Positions 10,436 to 21,149 are shown, counted from the first letter of the stretch. The stretch: DNA of 64,000 bases from Sympetrum striolatum (GCA_947579665.1 OX388351.1:58226939-58290938); one strand, 5' to 3'. The notes: generated by a model from the letters alone, not told the origin. Made by a program: numbers and translations.

Positions 10436-12254
10436 TAGATTGCCTCTAAAGCCCCACTCATACAGTTTCTTTGAAATATTATATTGCCGTGGTGTCATAG
10501 GCCTTTTCTAAGTCAAAGAAAATGCCTATCACATGTTGTCCATAAATAAAAGCTTCCTGGATGAAGGAGTCAATCCTAAGTAAAAGATCTATGGTACTCC
10601 TCTGCTTTCGAAAGCCACACTGTATATTACAAAGAAGGTTACGGTTTTCTAGGTACCAAACCAGACGTCTGTTGACCATTTTCTCTATCAATTTGCAGAG
10701 ACATGAAGTTAGGGAAATTGGTCTATAGTTCTCTATGCGGGTTTTGTCTTTTCCTTGTTTCGGGATGGGCACCACCACAGATTCGCGCCATGTCTTTGAA
10801 AAATCTCCTTCCTCCCATACCTTATTTAGTATTTTCAGAAGCATTGTATGCCTATCTTGTGATAAATGCTTCAAGAAGGCATTATGGATATAGTCTATCC
10901 CTGGTGCAGTATCCTTAAGGCCAGCAATTGCCTCCTTCAACTCCAGCAGAGTGAAAGCATCATTATAGTTTTTACCGAAGTGGCCAGGTGTTGCTGGTAT
11001 TATTTTTCTCTCCTCCTGCTCTTTAATTGCTTGAAAGGTTTCACAGTACGCTTGTGAGCTGCTTATTTCTGCATAACGCTGACCAAATGCTTCTGCAATG
11101 TCCTTTTGTTGTGTGAGCAGAGTCCCATTAGTTTTTACAAATGAAACTGAGGAGTTATGTATGCCAGAGATTTGTTTAACTTTTTTCCATGTCTCTGTAA
11201 CTGGGGTGCATGCGTTGATAGTGCTGACATATTTCATCCATGATGTTTTCTTTGCTTTATCTATCACTTGGCGTGCCTTTGATCTAAGCTGGAGAAATGC
11301 TTGTAAGTTTCTGTCTGTGGGATAGTTCCTAAAGATTCTCAATGCTTTCTTACGTTTCCTAATTGCTGCAGCACACTCTTAATTCCACCAAGGTACTGGG
11401 GGATGTCGCACTCTTCCAGTGGAGATTGGAATACTTTCCTCAGCTGCTTTTAAAATACAGGAGGTGAGTGCTTTCACATTCTCGCTGGCAGTTAGAGATT
11501 CATTATACTCAATTGAAACTTTTGTTTGAAGAGCTTCCCAGTTTGCTTTTTTCAAAAGCCATCTTTTGGGGACATTAGAGGTATCATTAAAACTTTTTTT
11601 ATAAATTAAAAGGGGAAAATGGTCGCTTCCACAGAGATCATCGTGGGGCTTAAATTTAAAAAGACCTGCCACTGAACTGCAACAGATGACTAAATCTATT
11701 GCAGAGAATTTTCCAGTGAATGAATTAAAATGTGTCTTATCGTTTTTATTTAAAAGAATAAGGTTAAAGCTAGATAAATCTTTTTCTATTAACCGACCCC
11801 TTGGATTAAAATCATTAAAACAGTTTGGGTTGCATCCCCAAAGAGGATTGTGAGCATTAAAATCTCCCAAGAGAATAAAAGGCGCTGGGATTTGCCTAAT
11901 GAGATCAGAGAGAGTTTCCTCAGTGACTGGTGCCCATTCTGGAAAATATACATTGCAAATCGTTATATCGAATGGGACAGCCACTTTAACAGCTATTGCC
12001 TGCAGTGGGGTTCGTAAGGCAACCTGAGAGGAGTATAGGGTCTCCTGGATGGCTATAGCAACCCCTCCCCCAGCTCTCTCTCCATCTAGGAAGTCCTTTC
12101 TATAAAATTTGTATCCCCTTAAAGCTGGCTCATCTTGTAATTTAAAATGCGTTTCTTGTAGGAAGATGCAGGCTGGTCTAAAATCCCCTGTTAAGACTTC
12201 CAATTCATTTTTCCTTTTGTAAAAACCATTCATATTCCACTGGATGGCAAACAT
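10436..12254 (-). pseudogene. I-type LINE ORF2: endonuclease and partial reverse transcriptase
   Basis: The frame starts at 12254 and opens with the endonuclease motif QWNMNGFYKRKNELE, then QETHF, ILLGDFNAHNPLWG, AIDLVICC and CGSDHFPLL, so the APE-type domain is complete. A single TAA at about 11379-11381 interrupts the linker. RT motifs follow: PIPKQGKDKTRIENYRPISL, CGFRKQRSTIDLLLRIDSF and VIGIFFDLEKAYDTT (first catalytic Asp). After a frame slip near 10490 it reads ISKKLYEWGFRGNLL and stops at the junction with the inverted 5' end, before the catalytic DD box. ORF2 protein would nick target DNA and copy the RNA; this copy cannot. ORF1 lies about 70 bp upstream, the usual spacing. Confidence 0.9.
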
Positions 12255-12324
12255 AAAATAAATAAATAAAATAGAATATTGTGATGGTTCTGAATCTGAA
12301 AACCGTCTGTCGGTAAAATTTGTA

Positions 12325-13518
12325 TCACCTTTTAATCATGACCTTTCTACCTTGACTCCGCTCTAAAAGAACCTTTCGGAGGGTTGTCTCAGACAAAACC
12401 TCATCCTCCTCCATGCAGGAGTCAGAGGACTCATTGGTAGGGGTTACTGAGAAGTCAACATTAATTTGCTGACGCGAGGAAGAGGGGGTAATGGTAGTGC
12501 TCTTGCCTCCTGTATCCGTGTTCCTCACAGATTGAGGGGGAGCGTTGGTTTTATGGCTGTTATCCCCTGTCGAGGATCTAGTGCAGACTGGTGTCTTTTC
12601 AGGGATTTTTGTTTTTCCTTTCTTTTCCTTTGGTTTTTCTATGTATGGGTCTGTCTGGCACCCGATATTAGATTTCTTCACTGTAGCTACTACTGCATAT
12701 GATCGGGAGAATGCAGGACTGACTAATTCTCTGTACTTTTTCCTAGCCTCAGCATAAGAAATTTTATTTGTTATTTTTAGTTCTGTAATTTTCTTTTCCT
12801 TCTGAAGCTTGGGGCATTCACGGGCATAAACAGGGTGACTTCCTTCACAGTTGATACATTTTGTTGGTCCGCTACATGGCTCTCCATCATGTTTATCCCC
12901 ATCACACTTTGGACTGGTGGGCTTGCACTTGCATGAATTGGCAGTATGGCCATAACGGTTGCATTGAAAGCACTGCATGGGACTGGGGATATATGGTCTT
13001 ACATTACATGCCTCGTATCCTACAAATACCTTCTCTGGCAGTGTGTCCCTTGAGAAGGTTAGGACTACAGAGGTGGTATTTATTGTCTCCCCGTTCTGTT
13101 TTCTCTGGAGTCTACGATAGGAGATGACTCCCTGGGAAGCCATCTCCTTCCTTATCTCATCCTCATTTTCATAAAGGAGATCATATGAAGAGATTACCCC
13201 ACGGCATGTATTCAGAGTTCTGTGTGATTCTACTTTCACCGGGGTTTCGTGAAAGGTACTCATTAGTAGTAGTTTATCACTCTGTTTTTCATTGTCAGTC
13301 TCGATTAGCAGTGTTCCGTCCCGTAGCTTTTTCACTGACGATAGCTTTCCCGGAATTGAGCCAGACAGCACCCTGTGTATGAGGAAGGGAGACATCTTAG
13401 TTAGGGTCTCGCCTTCCAAGGCACATTTCACAATAAGGTATTTATTGCATTTCCGTACATTTTCTCCCCCACCCACAGCTGGGCGGGGTCTTTTGGGAGG
13501 AGGTTGGTTGGTTTCCAT
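12325..13518 (-). CDS. LINE ORF1 protein, gag-like with CCHC knuckles
   Basis: An uninterrupted frame encodes 397 residues. The N-terminal half forms a gag-like/RRM-like region (residues about 25-160, with GTLLIETDNEKQSDKLL). Cysteine knuckles lie around residues 180-240: CFQCNRYGHTANSC, CDGDKHDGEPC and CINCEGSHPVYARECP. The C-terminal third is low-complexity, Ser/Thr/Lys-rich, and ends KVMIKR. This is the ORF1 layout of I-clade LINEs, whose product binds element RNA. The Met at 13518 is chosen because METNQPPPKRPRP gives the standard basic-proline start. ORF1 is intact while the following ORF2 is broken and truncated. Confidence 0.85.
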   Translation of the reverse strand: METNQPPPKRPRPAVGGGENVRKCNKYLIVKCALEGETLTKMSPFLIHRVLSGSIPGKLSSVKKLRDGTLLIETDNEKQSDKLLLMSTFHETPVKVESHRTLNTCRGVISSYDLLYENEDEIRKEMASQGVISYRRLQRKQNGETINTTSVVLTFSRDTLPEKVFVGYEACNVRPYIPSPMQCFQCNRYGHTANSCKCKPTSPKCDGDKHDGEPCSGPTKCINCEGSHPVYARECPKLQKEKKITELKITNKISYAEARKKYRELVSPAFSRSYAVVATVKKSNIGCQTDPYIEKPKEKKGKTKIPEKTPVCTRSSTGDNSHKTNAPPQSVRNTDTGGKSTTITPSSSRQQINVDFSVTPTNESSDSCMEEDEVLSETTLRKVLLERSQGRKVMIKR

Positions 13519-14155
13519 AAATTAGGAAAGAAATTCATCCCTCGGGCTCCCCACCCACCACAGAGCCACACAAACTGGGACGCCGCATCGCAAACCGATA
13601 CGGACGCCAGAGCTACCAAAGGGATATAGCGCCCAGGATGTCGCTAAGCAGACTGAGAATGACCTCCGGAACAGTAGTGGCTCCTCCAAACCACACCCCC
13701 CCATTGGCCTCCAGCAGAATGCGAGCGTGCATCCCAAGCGCTTGCACAGGACTGACGTACGCTCAAAGGGATTTTATCCCCAGCCATCAGTAGCCGATTG
13801 ACCAGTGTCTGCTATTCCCTGGCCTCCCGTTTACAGTGAATTTGGGGCCAAAGAGGTGTGTTGTGCCAGATAGTATAAGAAGTCCAGTTGGACTTGATGT
13901 GCATTAGTAGCTATTCTGCTTGTGGCTGGCACTAAACCTCCAGGACACCCATCTCCTCCTTACGGGTCTCCACGCACGGCAAACACGTGGGTAAATCCTC
14001 GGTCAGCTGGCATGACCTCACACAGACAGTTGATTCACAGGACTGCCCGGACTCAGCCCTTGCTGTTCTCGGGGTTTCCTCCCCGCCCAATTAGTCGCCT
14101 CTTACGACAGGCCGGGATGCCGCGGGAGTATTCTCCATGCCTCTACCCGCAGGGG
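13519..14155 (-). promoter_or_regulatory. LINE 5' UTR, probable internal promoter region
   Basis: GC-richer than the surroundings. It starts at 14155 with ACCCCTGCGGGTAGAGG and contains hairpin-prone blocks: CTCCCGCGGCA, a CTGTCGTAAGAGGCGACTAA block and GGGCGGGGAGGAAACCCC. LINEs of this kind carry an internal promoter here. That role is family knowledge; no core promoter element was proven in the sequence. The first ~97 bp recur in inverse orientation at 10339-10435. Confidence 0.55.
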
Positions 14156-14159
14156 TGTA

Positions 14160-14500
14160 TATTTAGTGCAGTTATGCTTTTTTATGTGAATCTTTTATTC
14201 TTCCAATTTTCTTTTGAACTGCCATTCTTTGTGTGGCTTTATAAAACTCTGTAAGAGCATGCTCCTGACTCTTAAATTAAATTCCTAAGAAACCCAGCTT
14301 CAGCCAGGAGAAAGTGATGTTTTTTCTGCGTGAATACTGCTTGAAGCTGGGGTTCTCAGGCACCCAATCCAAGAGTCAGGGGCATGCTCTTTATTACAGA
14401 GCATTATATATTATATAGCCTTAAGAACAATGGAAGTTGAAAAGAAAATTGAAAGAATGAAAGATTCACATGAAGAACCTACAACATCAATGCACTAAAT
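14160..14500. repeat. Imperfect foldback repeat (~140-bp arms)
   Basis: The left arm (14160-14300) holds TGTGAATCTTTTATTCTTCC, GAGCATGCTCCTGACTCTT and ACCCAGCTTCAGCC. Their reverse complements appear in the right arm (about 14335-14500) as GCTTGAAGCTGGGGTTCT, AAGAGTCAGGGGCATGCTC and GAATGAAAGATTCACA. Arms are roughly 75% alike around a centre near 14318. It lies directly at the right border of the LINE-derived unit. Type of element unknown. Confidence 0.75.
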
Positions 14501-15170
14501 GTAATCATAACACACACACTGTTGTATCTGCCCTCATGGACAGAGCTTACAAGAAAGAAATGATGACAGTAAATACTGTTTTGCCGATTGACGAGGAGGA
14601 ACATGATGAAAGCATTGAAGGGGGCCAACTACTTTGATGTCATGTTCTTCATCTACAAACCCAAAGTCCAGGATCCATGATTTTGACTTGTCATATTAAT
14701 GACCCAATAAAGGAATCAAATGGATCAAGTTATTTCATGTAATAGTTATGATAAGTAAAATAATTAGTCTTATATACAAAACTTAATTAAGCCAATTCTA
14801 ACTGGTTGTTCTGAATTTTAAAGCAAAATATTCAATTGCATATAAACTGAGAAATTCTCCAGTTTTTGCATAGTAAGGGCTGAGTTTTAAAAACATATTT
14901 ATATGACTTACCTCAAATAGTAGAAACATCTTCAAAAAATGTTTATATCATTTCAGTATTTCAATAGTGGTTTTTTAGACTATAGGGAATTTATTCAGGC
15001 TTAAAAACAGCCAAATTAAAACAAAGAGCCGTTACATTTTTGTTCAACATTCCAATCTACCCATGTTTTGTTTTAATGATTTTGTTTTGTAGCTTAAAAG
15101 GCTTGAAATAAAAGAGTGAAAAAGTTCTTAGGCAACTATAAAGAAGAAGGATTCATTTTTACTTGATTAT
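14501..15170. other. Intergenic stretch, nothing recognised
   Basis: Contains a short CA run near 14511-14520 and AT-rich DNA, with no recognised coding motif. Confidence 0.45.
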
Positions 15171-15174
15171 TTTT

Positions 15175-16320
15175 AATCCTGGACAATACTATCATTGCCT
15201 CCCACTCCACTATTTCGAACTTGAGGAAAAAAGGTGGAAGAATCCCATAGCGTCAATCGGAAGGTGGGGTCTGGAAGGCCCAGAGTTACTACCGAGGAAC
15301 AGGATCAGCTTATTGTTGACTATGTTCAACAAAATCCTTTCTATTGCACTGGAGACAAGGAGTGCTATTGGACTTCCCATAAGTTTAGAAACTGTTCGGC
15401 GAAGGCTCTGATCCTGTAGACCAGAAGCTAGGCGCACGGTCAAAGAGATTTTAACCCCCACTCATAAATGTGCCAGGTTAGAATTCGCTCAAAAATGTGT
15501 GAACGAGGGTGCGGATTACTGGAAGAAGGTAATTTTCAGTGATGAGAAAACGTTCTCGTCCTGTTTTAATGAGCCGGTAACTGTTCACCATCCACAAAAT
15601 TCATGTTTTAACGCTATGCATGTAAAGGAAAGGGGGAGAAGTGGATGATTTTTGGTCCATATTTGGGGATGGATGTGTGCCGAAGATCTGGGAACTATTT
15701 GGAAAATAGAAGGAAATTAAGATGGAAAGCAATATGTTCACATATTAAAGAAGGCAATGCTTCCTTCTGTAAAGATTCTCTTTCCAGAGGAATTCATTTT
15801 CCAACAAGTATGCTTCATTTGGTAGGTCATGCTTTTTAATTTATTCTTGTAATAATAACTTTAAACCAGTGTGCATCAGCCTAAATACAGGGAGAAAATT
15901 TTTCCATGATGAAATGAATAAAATTACGATTCATATATCAATAAAATTACTCATTCATAGGTGGTTTTTGTAATTTCCTCAAGTAAGGCTGTTATCAAAT
16001 TTTGCTAATAATTTAAAGGATAACTCCTGTGTACATACATGCAAGGAAGCAAAAAGTTGGTTTGTACAGGAAGGTATTAACCAATGCAGCTGGCCAGCGA
16101 GGAGCCCAGACCCCAACCCAATTGAGAACATATGGGGTATAATGGTGAAAAATCTAAAGAACAAGGATCACGAATAAAATCCTGTTAAGTTTTTGCAGGA
16201 TATCAAAGATGCATGGGATGATATTGGAACACCTGTATGCCCTCGTGTCATCCAATCAATGCGGGAATGTCTTCGGCTTGTAATGAGGAACGGCAGAGGG
16301 TGGATAAATTACTAATATTG
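15175..16320 (+). pseudogene. Tc1/mariner-type transposase pseudogene with one intron
   Basis: A helix-turn-helix end (IIASHSTISNLRKK, about 15190) leads into KVGSGRPRVTTEEQDQLIVD and, after frame changes, LETVRRRL. The DDE core begins at about 15500: FAQKCVNEGADYWKKVIFSD (first catalytic Asp), then KTFSSCFNEPVT, and WGWMCAEDLGTIW in a shifted frame. A GT-AG intron of 211 bp (15808-16018) separates FIFQQ from DNSCVHTCKEAKSWF (second Asp). The last catalytic region is WPARSPDPNPIENIWGIM. Spacing fits a DD34E-type enzyme. Several frameshifts and a TAA near 16175 disable it. No terminal inverted repeats were found with confidence. Confidence 0.85.
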
Positions 16321-16483
16321 TGGCGGTAGCTATCAAAATAAAATAGCAGGACACATTTTATCGTTTTTTTTATTAATAATAATAAATAATATTATTCATT
16401 GTTTTAGTTGAAAAGATTTTTTTTCCTATACCCTTTTCTTTCTTTTTGTTCAAGTCATTTAATTTTGTTACCATTATAAAGAC

Positions 16484-16700
16484 AAATGAGGTTAGGTGAA
16501 AGAGAGCCCAGACAGGCCCAACCTTGTCAATAAAGGGTCAATCTATGTATCTATCTTTTTCGAGTTGGCTCCTGGATAGTCATGTGGAACAGCATGTTTG
16601 CCTATGGTGAAATTGGTCCGATTTGATTCCCGGTTAGAGCCAAAGAGCGAATTGATCTAAGCTCTTGAAGCACCCTTAACAACACTACTACGTTCTTTTC
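16484..16700 (+). repeat. LINE-like tail followed by tRNA-related SINE
   Basis: A short retroposon end (AGGTTAGGTGAAAGAGAGCC ... AATAAAGGGTCAATC, then TATC units) runs to about 16555. From about 16565 the sequence TTGGCTCCTGGATAGTCATG resembles an A box, and TTGATTCCCGGTTAGAGCC at about 16623 resembles the T-arm and acceptor of a tRNA (degenerate B box). It ends at about 16690 with GAAGCACCCTTAACAACACT, like the tails at 6338 and 7237. The head is too diverged to be a working tRNA. Confidence 0.5.
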
Positions 16701-17467
16701 CCGTAGTTTTGTACTGCTTCTTCCTATCCCTTTCCCCATAATCCTTTTCCTTTTTTACCTTATCCCGATGATGATCAGCATCACAATCATGAAATGGATG
16801 ATTCTGTTATTTTACTGAGGGATACCAATATCCTCAAAAGTATTCTAACCCTTTCCACATGTTAACCATTTCCTCTAAAACTTCCATCTTCCTAAAGCTA
16901 CAAACAGCTTTTAATTGACCACTAATAAGTCTTAAATTAACCTTTCTTCAAAATTTGCGTGTCCTGGTATCTTTTGTATAGTAAGAAACCCTACATACAT
17001 AAAAAGACGGACGTAACTCCTTATCGTTTTTGCTGTGAGATAATGGCCAAAAAATCGCTTGCTATAGCAACCCGACTCGTTATATGCCTAACTTGTTATA
17101 ACAGACTTTTACTGTATCTAATTTAATCATGTACTTTTCTGGTATCTATCTATAGCAAATGGCTCTTGAATCAAATGGAATAAGCATCAAAAACGAAGGA
17201 GAGTGTTTTGGAAGGGAGTTTAAGTATTTAAGAGGATTCATCAGCATGGCTGGGAATCAGAGAAAAAACGAAAACATATATTCTTAAAAGAATGTTTCCA
17301 AGATACATTTATCAAACTGCCCAGATTTTCTCAATGTGGTAAACCACTTGAATATGCAATATTCTTATTATGTAGAGATATTATGCGACCTTCTGAAGAA
17401 AGGGAACTCTCATTTCAGCTAAAATTCTGTGAAGGATTACAACCTTACTAGAAAATTCTAACATTAC
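16701..17467. other. Intergenic stretch with a possible element end
   Basis: The only structure seen is near 17090-17120, where CTTGTTATAACAGACTTTTA resembles a pogo-like terminal sequence without a partner. The rest is unremarkable. Confidence 0.35.
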
Positions 17468-17604
17468 TTAATTACATTACATTAGGTGGTCATTTGACCA
17501 CCTACTTTTCAAATTCGTAATTAAATACTTTTATGATTTTCAAGGACCTGAATTTTGCATAATTTCCAAGTTTGACCATTACACAAATGCTGATAAGGTG
17601 TTTT

Positions 17605-17890
17605 ACCTCTAATGCCATCTCTTGAGGAAAATTGGAACTTTTGGTTATAAACTTTGACACTAATGCCATCTCTTGAGGAAAATTGGAACTTTTGTTTATA
17701 AACTTCGCCACTAATGCCATCTCTTGAGGAAAATTGGAACTTTTGTTTATAACCTTCACCACTAATGCCATCTCTTGAGGAAAATTGGAACTTTTGTTTT
17801 TACAATCTTCGCCCCTAATGCCATCTCTCGAGGAAAATTGATACTTTTGTTATTAAGCATTGACATTAATGCTGCATCTCCAGAAAAATG
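17605..17890. repeat. 51-bp minisatellite, about six copies
   Basis: Units begin AATGCCATCTCTTGAGG at 17611, 17662, 17713, 17764, 17817 and (diverged) 17868, so the period is 51 bp with one 53-bp step. Because 51 is a multiple of three, the minus strand reads as an open frame of 17-residue repeats (KSSNFPQEMALV...), 17502-17771. This frame is a by-product of the period; I do not treat it as a gene. The array lies just inside the left inverted repeat of the piggyBac-like element. Confidence 0.92.
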
Positions 17891-18099
17891 TGAACTTTTT
17901 TAACTGAAAATTAAAAATATCCCTAAGTAAACTGTAACATTACCAAAAGTTGAGATATAATTCAGAATCATACTATATTTACCAGAAGTCCACTTTACCA
18001 AGGAAGGCGGGTTAAAAAAATAAATGTTAACTTTTTTAACCAAATATCTTTTTCTATTTTATAATAATTAAAAAAATATTTAAACATTTATGTACCAAT

Positions 18100-18670
18100 A
18101 TTGCATTAACTTTGATATTTTTCCTATTTATAAACAACAAAGTAGGAGTAGATATAATGGATAGCATGTGCTGGAAATATTCAACTCATTCGGCTGCAAG
18201 GAGATGGCCAGTGCATGTCTTTTTTAACATATTGGACCAGGCCGCAATAAATAGCTGGGTTCTATTCAAAGAAACCACTGGGCGTAAACTCAGCCGGAAG
18301 GAGTAAATTCAAAGACTTGTATTAGAAATTATTGGAACCTCATTATAGATAGAGCTTTACTTTACATGTTAGATGGGAGAGGAGACTTTTTAGTCTCAAT
18401 CCTCAATCTCGCCTAATCAAGACCCCTAATAATAATAGAGCCACCTCCCTCATGTTCCTTTGCAATGCCGGGAATTTCATCAGGGGAAGCAAGTGCACCA
18501 ATAAGACCGCAGAAAAGAAGAAAGTGTCAGATCTCACCTGGATGTTACAACAAATCCAGTAATTTCTGCCTAAAATGTTGGAAAATATGCAGTGGAATAT
18601 GCTCTGTTAAAGTGGCAATGTGCAGAATCTGCGGTAAAAAATTATGTACTCTTGGATACATAAAGTGATA
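18100..18670 (+). pseudogene. piggyBac-like transposase C-terminal remnant
   Basis: From 18112 the frame gives NNKVGVDIMDSMCWKYSTHS and AARRWPVHVFFNILDQAAIN, which match the last catalytic region of piggyBac transposases (GGVDxxD ... RRWP). After a stop at 18304 a second frame (18465-18668) gives the cysteine-rich C-terminal zinc region: KRRKCQISPGC, CLKCW and CRICGKKLC. The N-terminus and first two catalytic blocks are absent. It sits between the inverted repeats of the TTAA-bounded element and so is its own transposase remnant. Confidence 0.85.
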
Positions 18671-19039
18671 TTCTCTCTTATCATATATCTTAAAAATGTT
18701 AATCCATTACTTAATAAGGAATAAATATTAATTTGTAAGAACAATAGTGAAGCTTTATTATGATTTCAAATCTTACATTGTGAAGATGATGAAGTGTTAC
18801 TATAATGACTTGGATTTATTGTAAACTAGCAAATGTTGGAAGGAAATAACATTTTAAGAATGATGTAAGTATTAAGGTAAGTCTAAAGTAAAAATCAACG
18901 TAATAAAACTAGCACCAGAGTGGATAAGCACAGAATGAGATATGAGTAAGAAAAGGCCATTCTCGATAAATGCATGATTAATTGCTAGGTTTTCCATGAA
19001 GGTCTGATCGCTGCCTTCTCATTACAGCCAAAAATGTTA

Positions 19040-19645
19040 GCAACCCTGCTTCTTTATAGTTTATAAACTTATTCGGGATCCATAAGAGTTTCGACAAATC
19101 GTATGAAACAAATCTGTGCTCAAAATATCCCTTTAGTTATTTATTCTGCAAACGCATAACTCTGTTTAGAGATCCGTTCTTACAATTGGTAGCCCTGATT
19201 TATAAAGTAAGTACCCTTGACATTAATTCTAGTTTTTCAAGAAAGGTGATTGAATGTAAACTTAAGATATCACTTTGAGATTTACCTTAGAAAAACATTG
19301 GAACTATAATGATTAAACGAATATGTTGGCAACCCTGCTAAAAAATTTTAAATGTTATAGAACGATTTGGCATTGACGATAACCAAAGATTGGAAATTTT
19401 CACGACGAAATTCGAAAAATTCTTCCGCCATCGTATTTGATGGAGGTTTTTCTGAGGCATGAACAAGTGGTTTTATATGGTTTCTGTCAGATGGCATAAC
19501 AATCTTGGCGTGATGTGACTGACTTTTATCAACAATTTGGACTTTTTCCACTTATTCCGAAAATATGAGTTTCATTGGTCCAGTATGAATAGATAAAATA
19601 TTCTAGAATTTGAAATTCTGCAGATTTAGGACATTGGTCAACATT
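19040..19645 (-). repeat. Dispersed repeat, copy 1 (partner at 23400-23830)
   Basis: Minus-strand reading gives CTGCAGAATTTCAAATTCTA, then TTGATAAAAGTCAGTCAC and CATATAAAACCACTTGTTCA. The same order appears on the plus strand at 23400-23700, roughly 75-80% alike. Both can be read as a short peptide (VDKSQS ... IKPLVHA ... EEFFEF), but neither has a start or family match I know. It lies inside the TTAA-bounded piggyBac derivative. Confidence 0.7.
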
Positions 19646-20329
19646 TTGTTTAATTAATTAAAATTTAAACAAAATACGAGGTAAAACACCTTATCAGCAT
19701 TTGTGTAATGGTCAGACTTAGAAGTTATGCAAAATTCAGGTCTTTAAAAATCATAGAAGTATTTAATTACGAATTTTAAAAGTAGGTGGTCAAATGACCA
19801 CCTCCTATCCTACTTTTAAAAGGTATATTTTGATATAAAATTTAACCTAAAAGTGAAGAAAAATATTTTAATACTTAAAACAAATTTTGGGATGGTAACA
19901 AACAAAGTCAAAAAGTTTTTAAAATACCTTAGGTATTTTACGAAAAAAAAATTTGATGTCAAACTCTGAAAAGTGGTCAAATGACCACCTCCGTCCTTCT
20001 AGTGTTAAATTAAATAAATCAAGGTATAAAGGGATTTGTATGAGAAAAGACTGAAGATGAACAGAAGTTATTGCGGAACACCTTTTACCATCTTGGATAT
20101 TTATTGTAATGATATGGGGTATTGATATAACCTCTGGCGTTATTATTCTTATCAAAGACTTACAGAAGGTTTTATTAGCTTGTAATGTTACATATTATAC
20201 ATATATTCTCATTAAGGAAAAATTTTTCTCAGCAGATATGCGTGTTTTGTATTTATACGTTATGTATATTACAAATCATAAAGTTAAAGAATTTTAATAA
20301 GAAGAAGTCCAGAATTTTTAACCCCAATT

Positions 20330-21124
20330 CATTTTTAAAACTGCTTGTCACTCTCTAATTTGATACATCTATTACAAAAAAAGAAGGCAGCATTAAGAAA
20401 ATTTAAAATTTAGCAAGTCTAATTATAGTAGATATCATATAAAACAAATTTCAGCACAATATTCAATTGTGGCAGAAAGTATGTTATGTTATGACATGAT
20501 TTCATAATAAAAGAGTTAAAGTGATAAACAATTTTCATATCTTAAAAATAAATTTGATGCATATTTATTCTTTGCAAATTATATTCATTTCCTCACGTGT
20601 TTTTATTTAAAAAAAAATTTACACATATTTTGATGTTTTATTTTTACAAATGAAGATCAATAAGCACATCATGGTTAGTTTTTGTTTATATAATGGTAAT
20701 GATTCGACTAAGCATTAGGAGTTAATGGAAGTTGATTTAGAGTGTCGTGATTTGATATTACTATGCTATATTACCATTTTTTCTATAATAAAATTTTAAT
20801 ACCATTGTGTTCCTGTTTCGTAACACATTTTTATTTGTACAACCTGAGTAATACCAACAAAAGAAACTTGTGGAATCATTAAGAAGAGGGGAGAAGTTGA
20901 CATGGCAGGATGAAAGAAACCATTCTAGCATCTTAATCTTATATCGGTAAACATTCCTTAAGCTATCGTACATTTATGAATACCGTAGTTTTTCTTCCCA
21001 TAAAATTGAGCTGGGGAAGTGGTGTTGCCTTATTTTTTGGTTCGACTTATACGTTGAACATAGGCTAAAACCTGAAATTCACTTCAAAATTTTAGGGGTC
21101 GACTTATATGCCGGCATGTGCGGT
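20330..21124 (+). mobile_element. TA-type nonautonomous element, truncated copy
   Basis: The right end GGGGTCGACTTATATGCCGG then CATGTGCGGTA, and most of the body (for example GATCAATAAGCACATCATGG and GCATTAGGAGTTAATGGAAG), match the complete element at 28857-29755 in reverse orientation, at about 80%. The left inverted repeat is not recognisable here. A 70-residue frame on the minus strand (20761-20973) lies within it and is not conserved in the other copy. Confidence 0.78.
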
Positions 21125-21149
21125 AATTGCTTTATATTCTCCAAAAAAT

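Larger units (their letters stand above)
10339..14155 (-). mobile_element. LINE-derived unit with inverted ~97-bp ends
   Basis: This 3.8-kb unit reads on the minus strand as LINE 5' UTR, ORF1 and the first two thirds of ORF2. It then fuses at about 10436 to an inverted copy of its own 5' end. Both outer ends therefore start with CCCCTGCGGGTAG and run about 97 bp (left copy 10339-10435, right copy 14057-14155, roughly 92% alike). The 4-bp word TGTA flanks both sides (10335-10338 and 14156-14159), and the copia remnant abuts the left side. No 3' UTR or tail is present. A normal LINE insertion keeps its 3' end, so the structure is abnormal. Confidence 0.75.
17468..20008 (+). mobile_element. piggyBac-like element, internally deleted, TTAA-bounded
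   Basis: The right end reads GTGGTCAAATGACCACCTCC then GTCCTTCTAGTG and TTAA (20005-20008), which is a classic piggyBac-type end at a TTAA target. The left end has AGGTGGTCATTTGACCACCT at 17484, 12 bases after a TTAA (17468-17471). About 125 bp at the left (17482-17610) is repeated in inverse orientation at 19675-19802. Inside are a minisatellite, the C-terminal part of a piggyBac transposase and about 1 kb of unrelated dispersed repeat. The catalytic core is missing, so it could move only with help from another copy. Confidence 0.75.

Noticed and set aside
12466..13525. Several plus-strand ORFs opposite the LINE ORF1
   Set aside because: They are antisense shadows of the 397-residue ORF1, which has clear CCHC knuckles.
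16565..16640. A working tRNA gene
   Set aside because: The arms do not pair properly, the B box is split, and a retroposon-like tail follows; a tRNA-derived SINE fits better.
17502..17771. 89-residue repeat protein (KSSNFPQEMALV units)
   Set aside because: The frame follows from a 51-bp minisatellite period inside a piggyBac derivative; no independent coding support.
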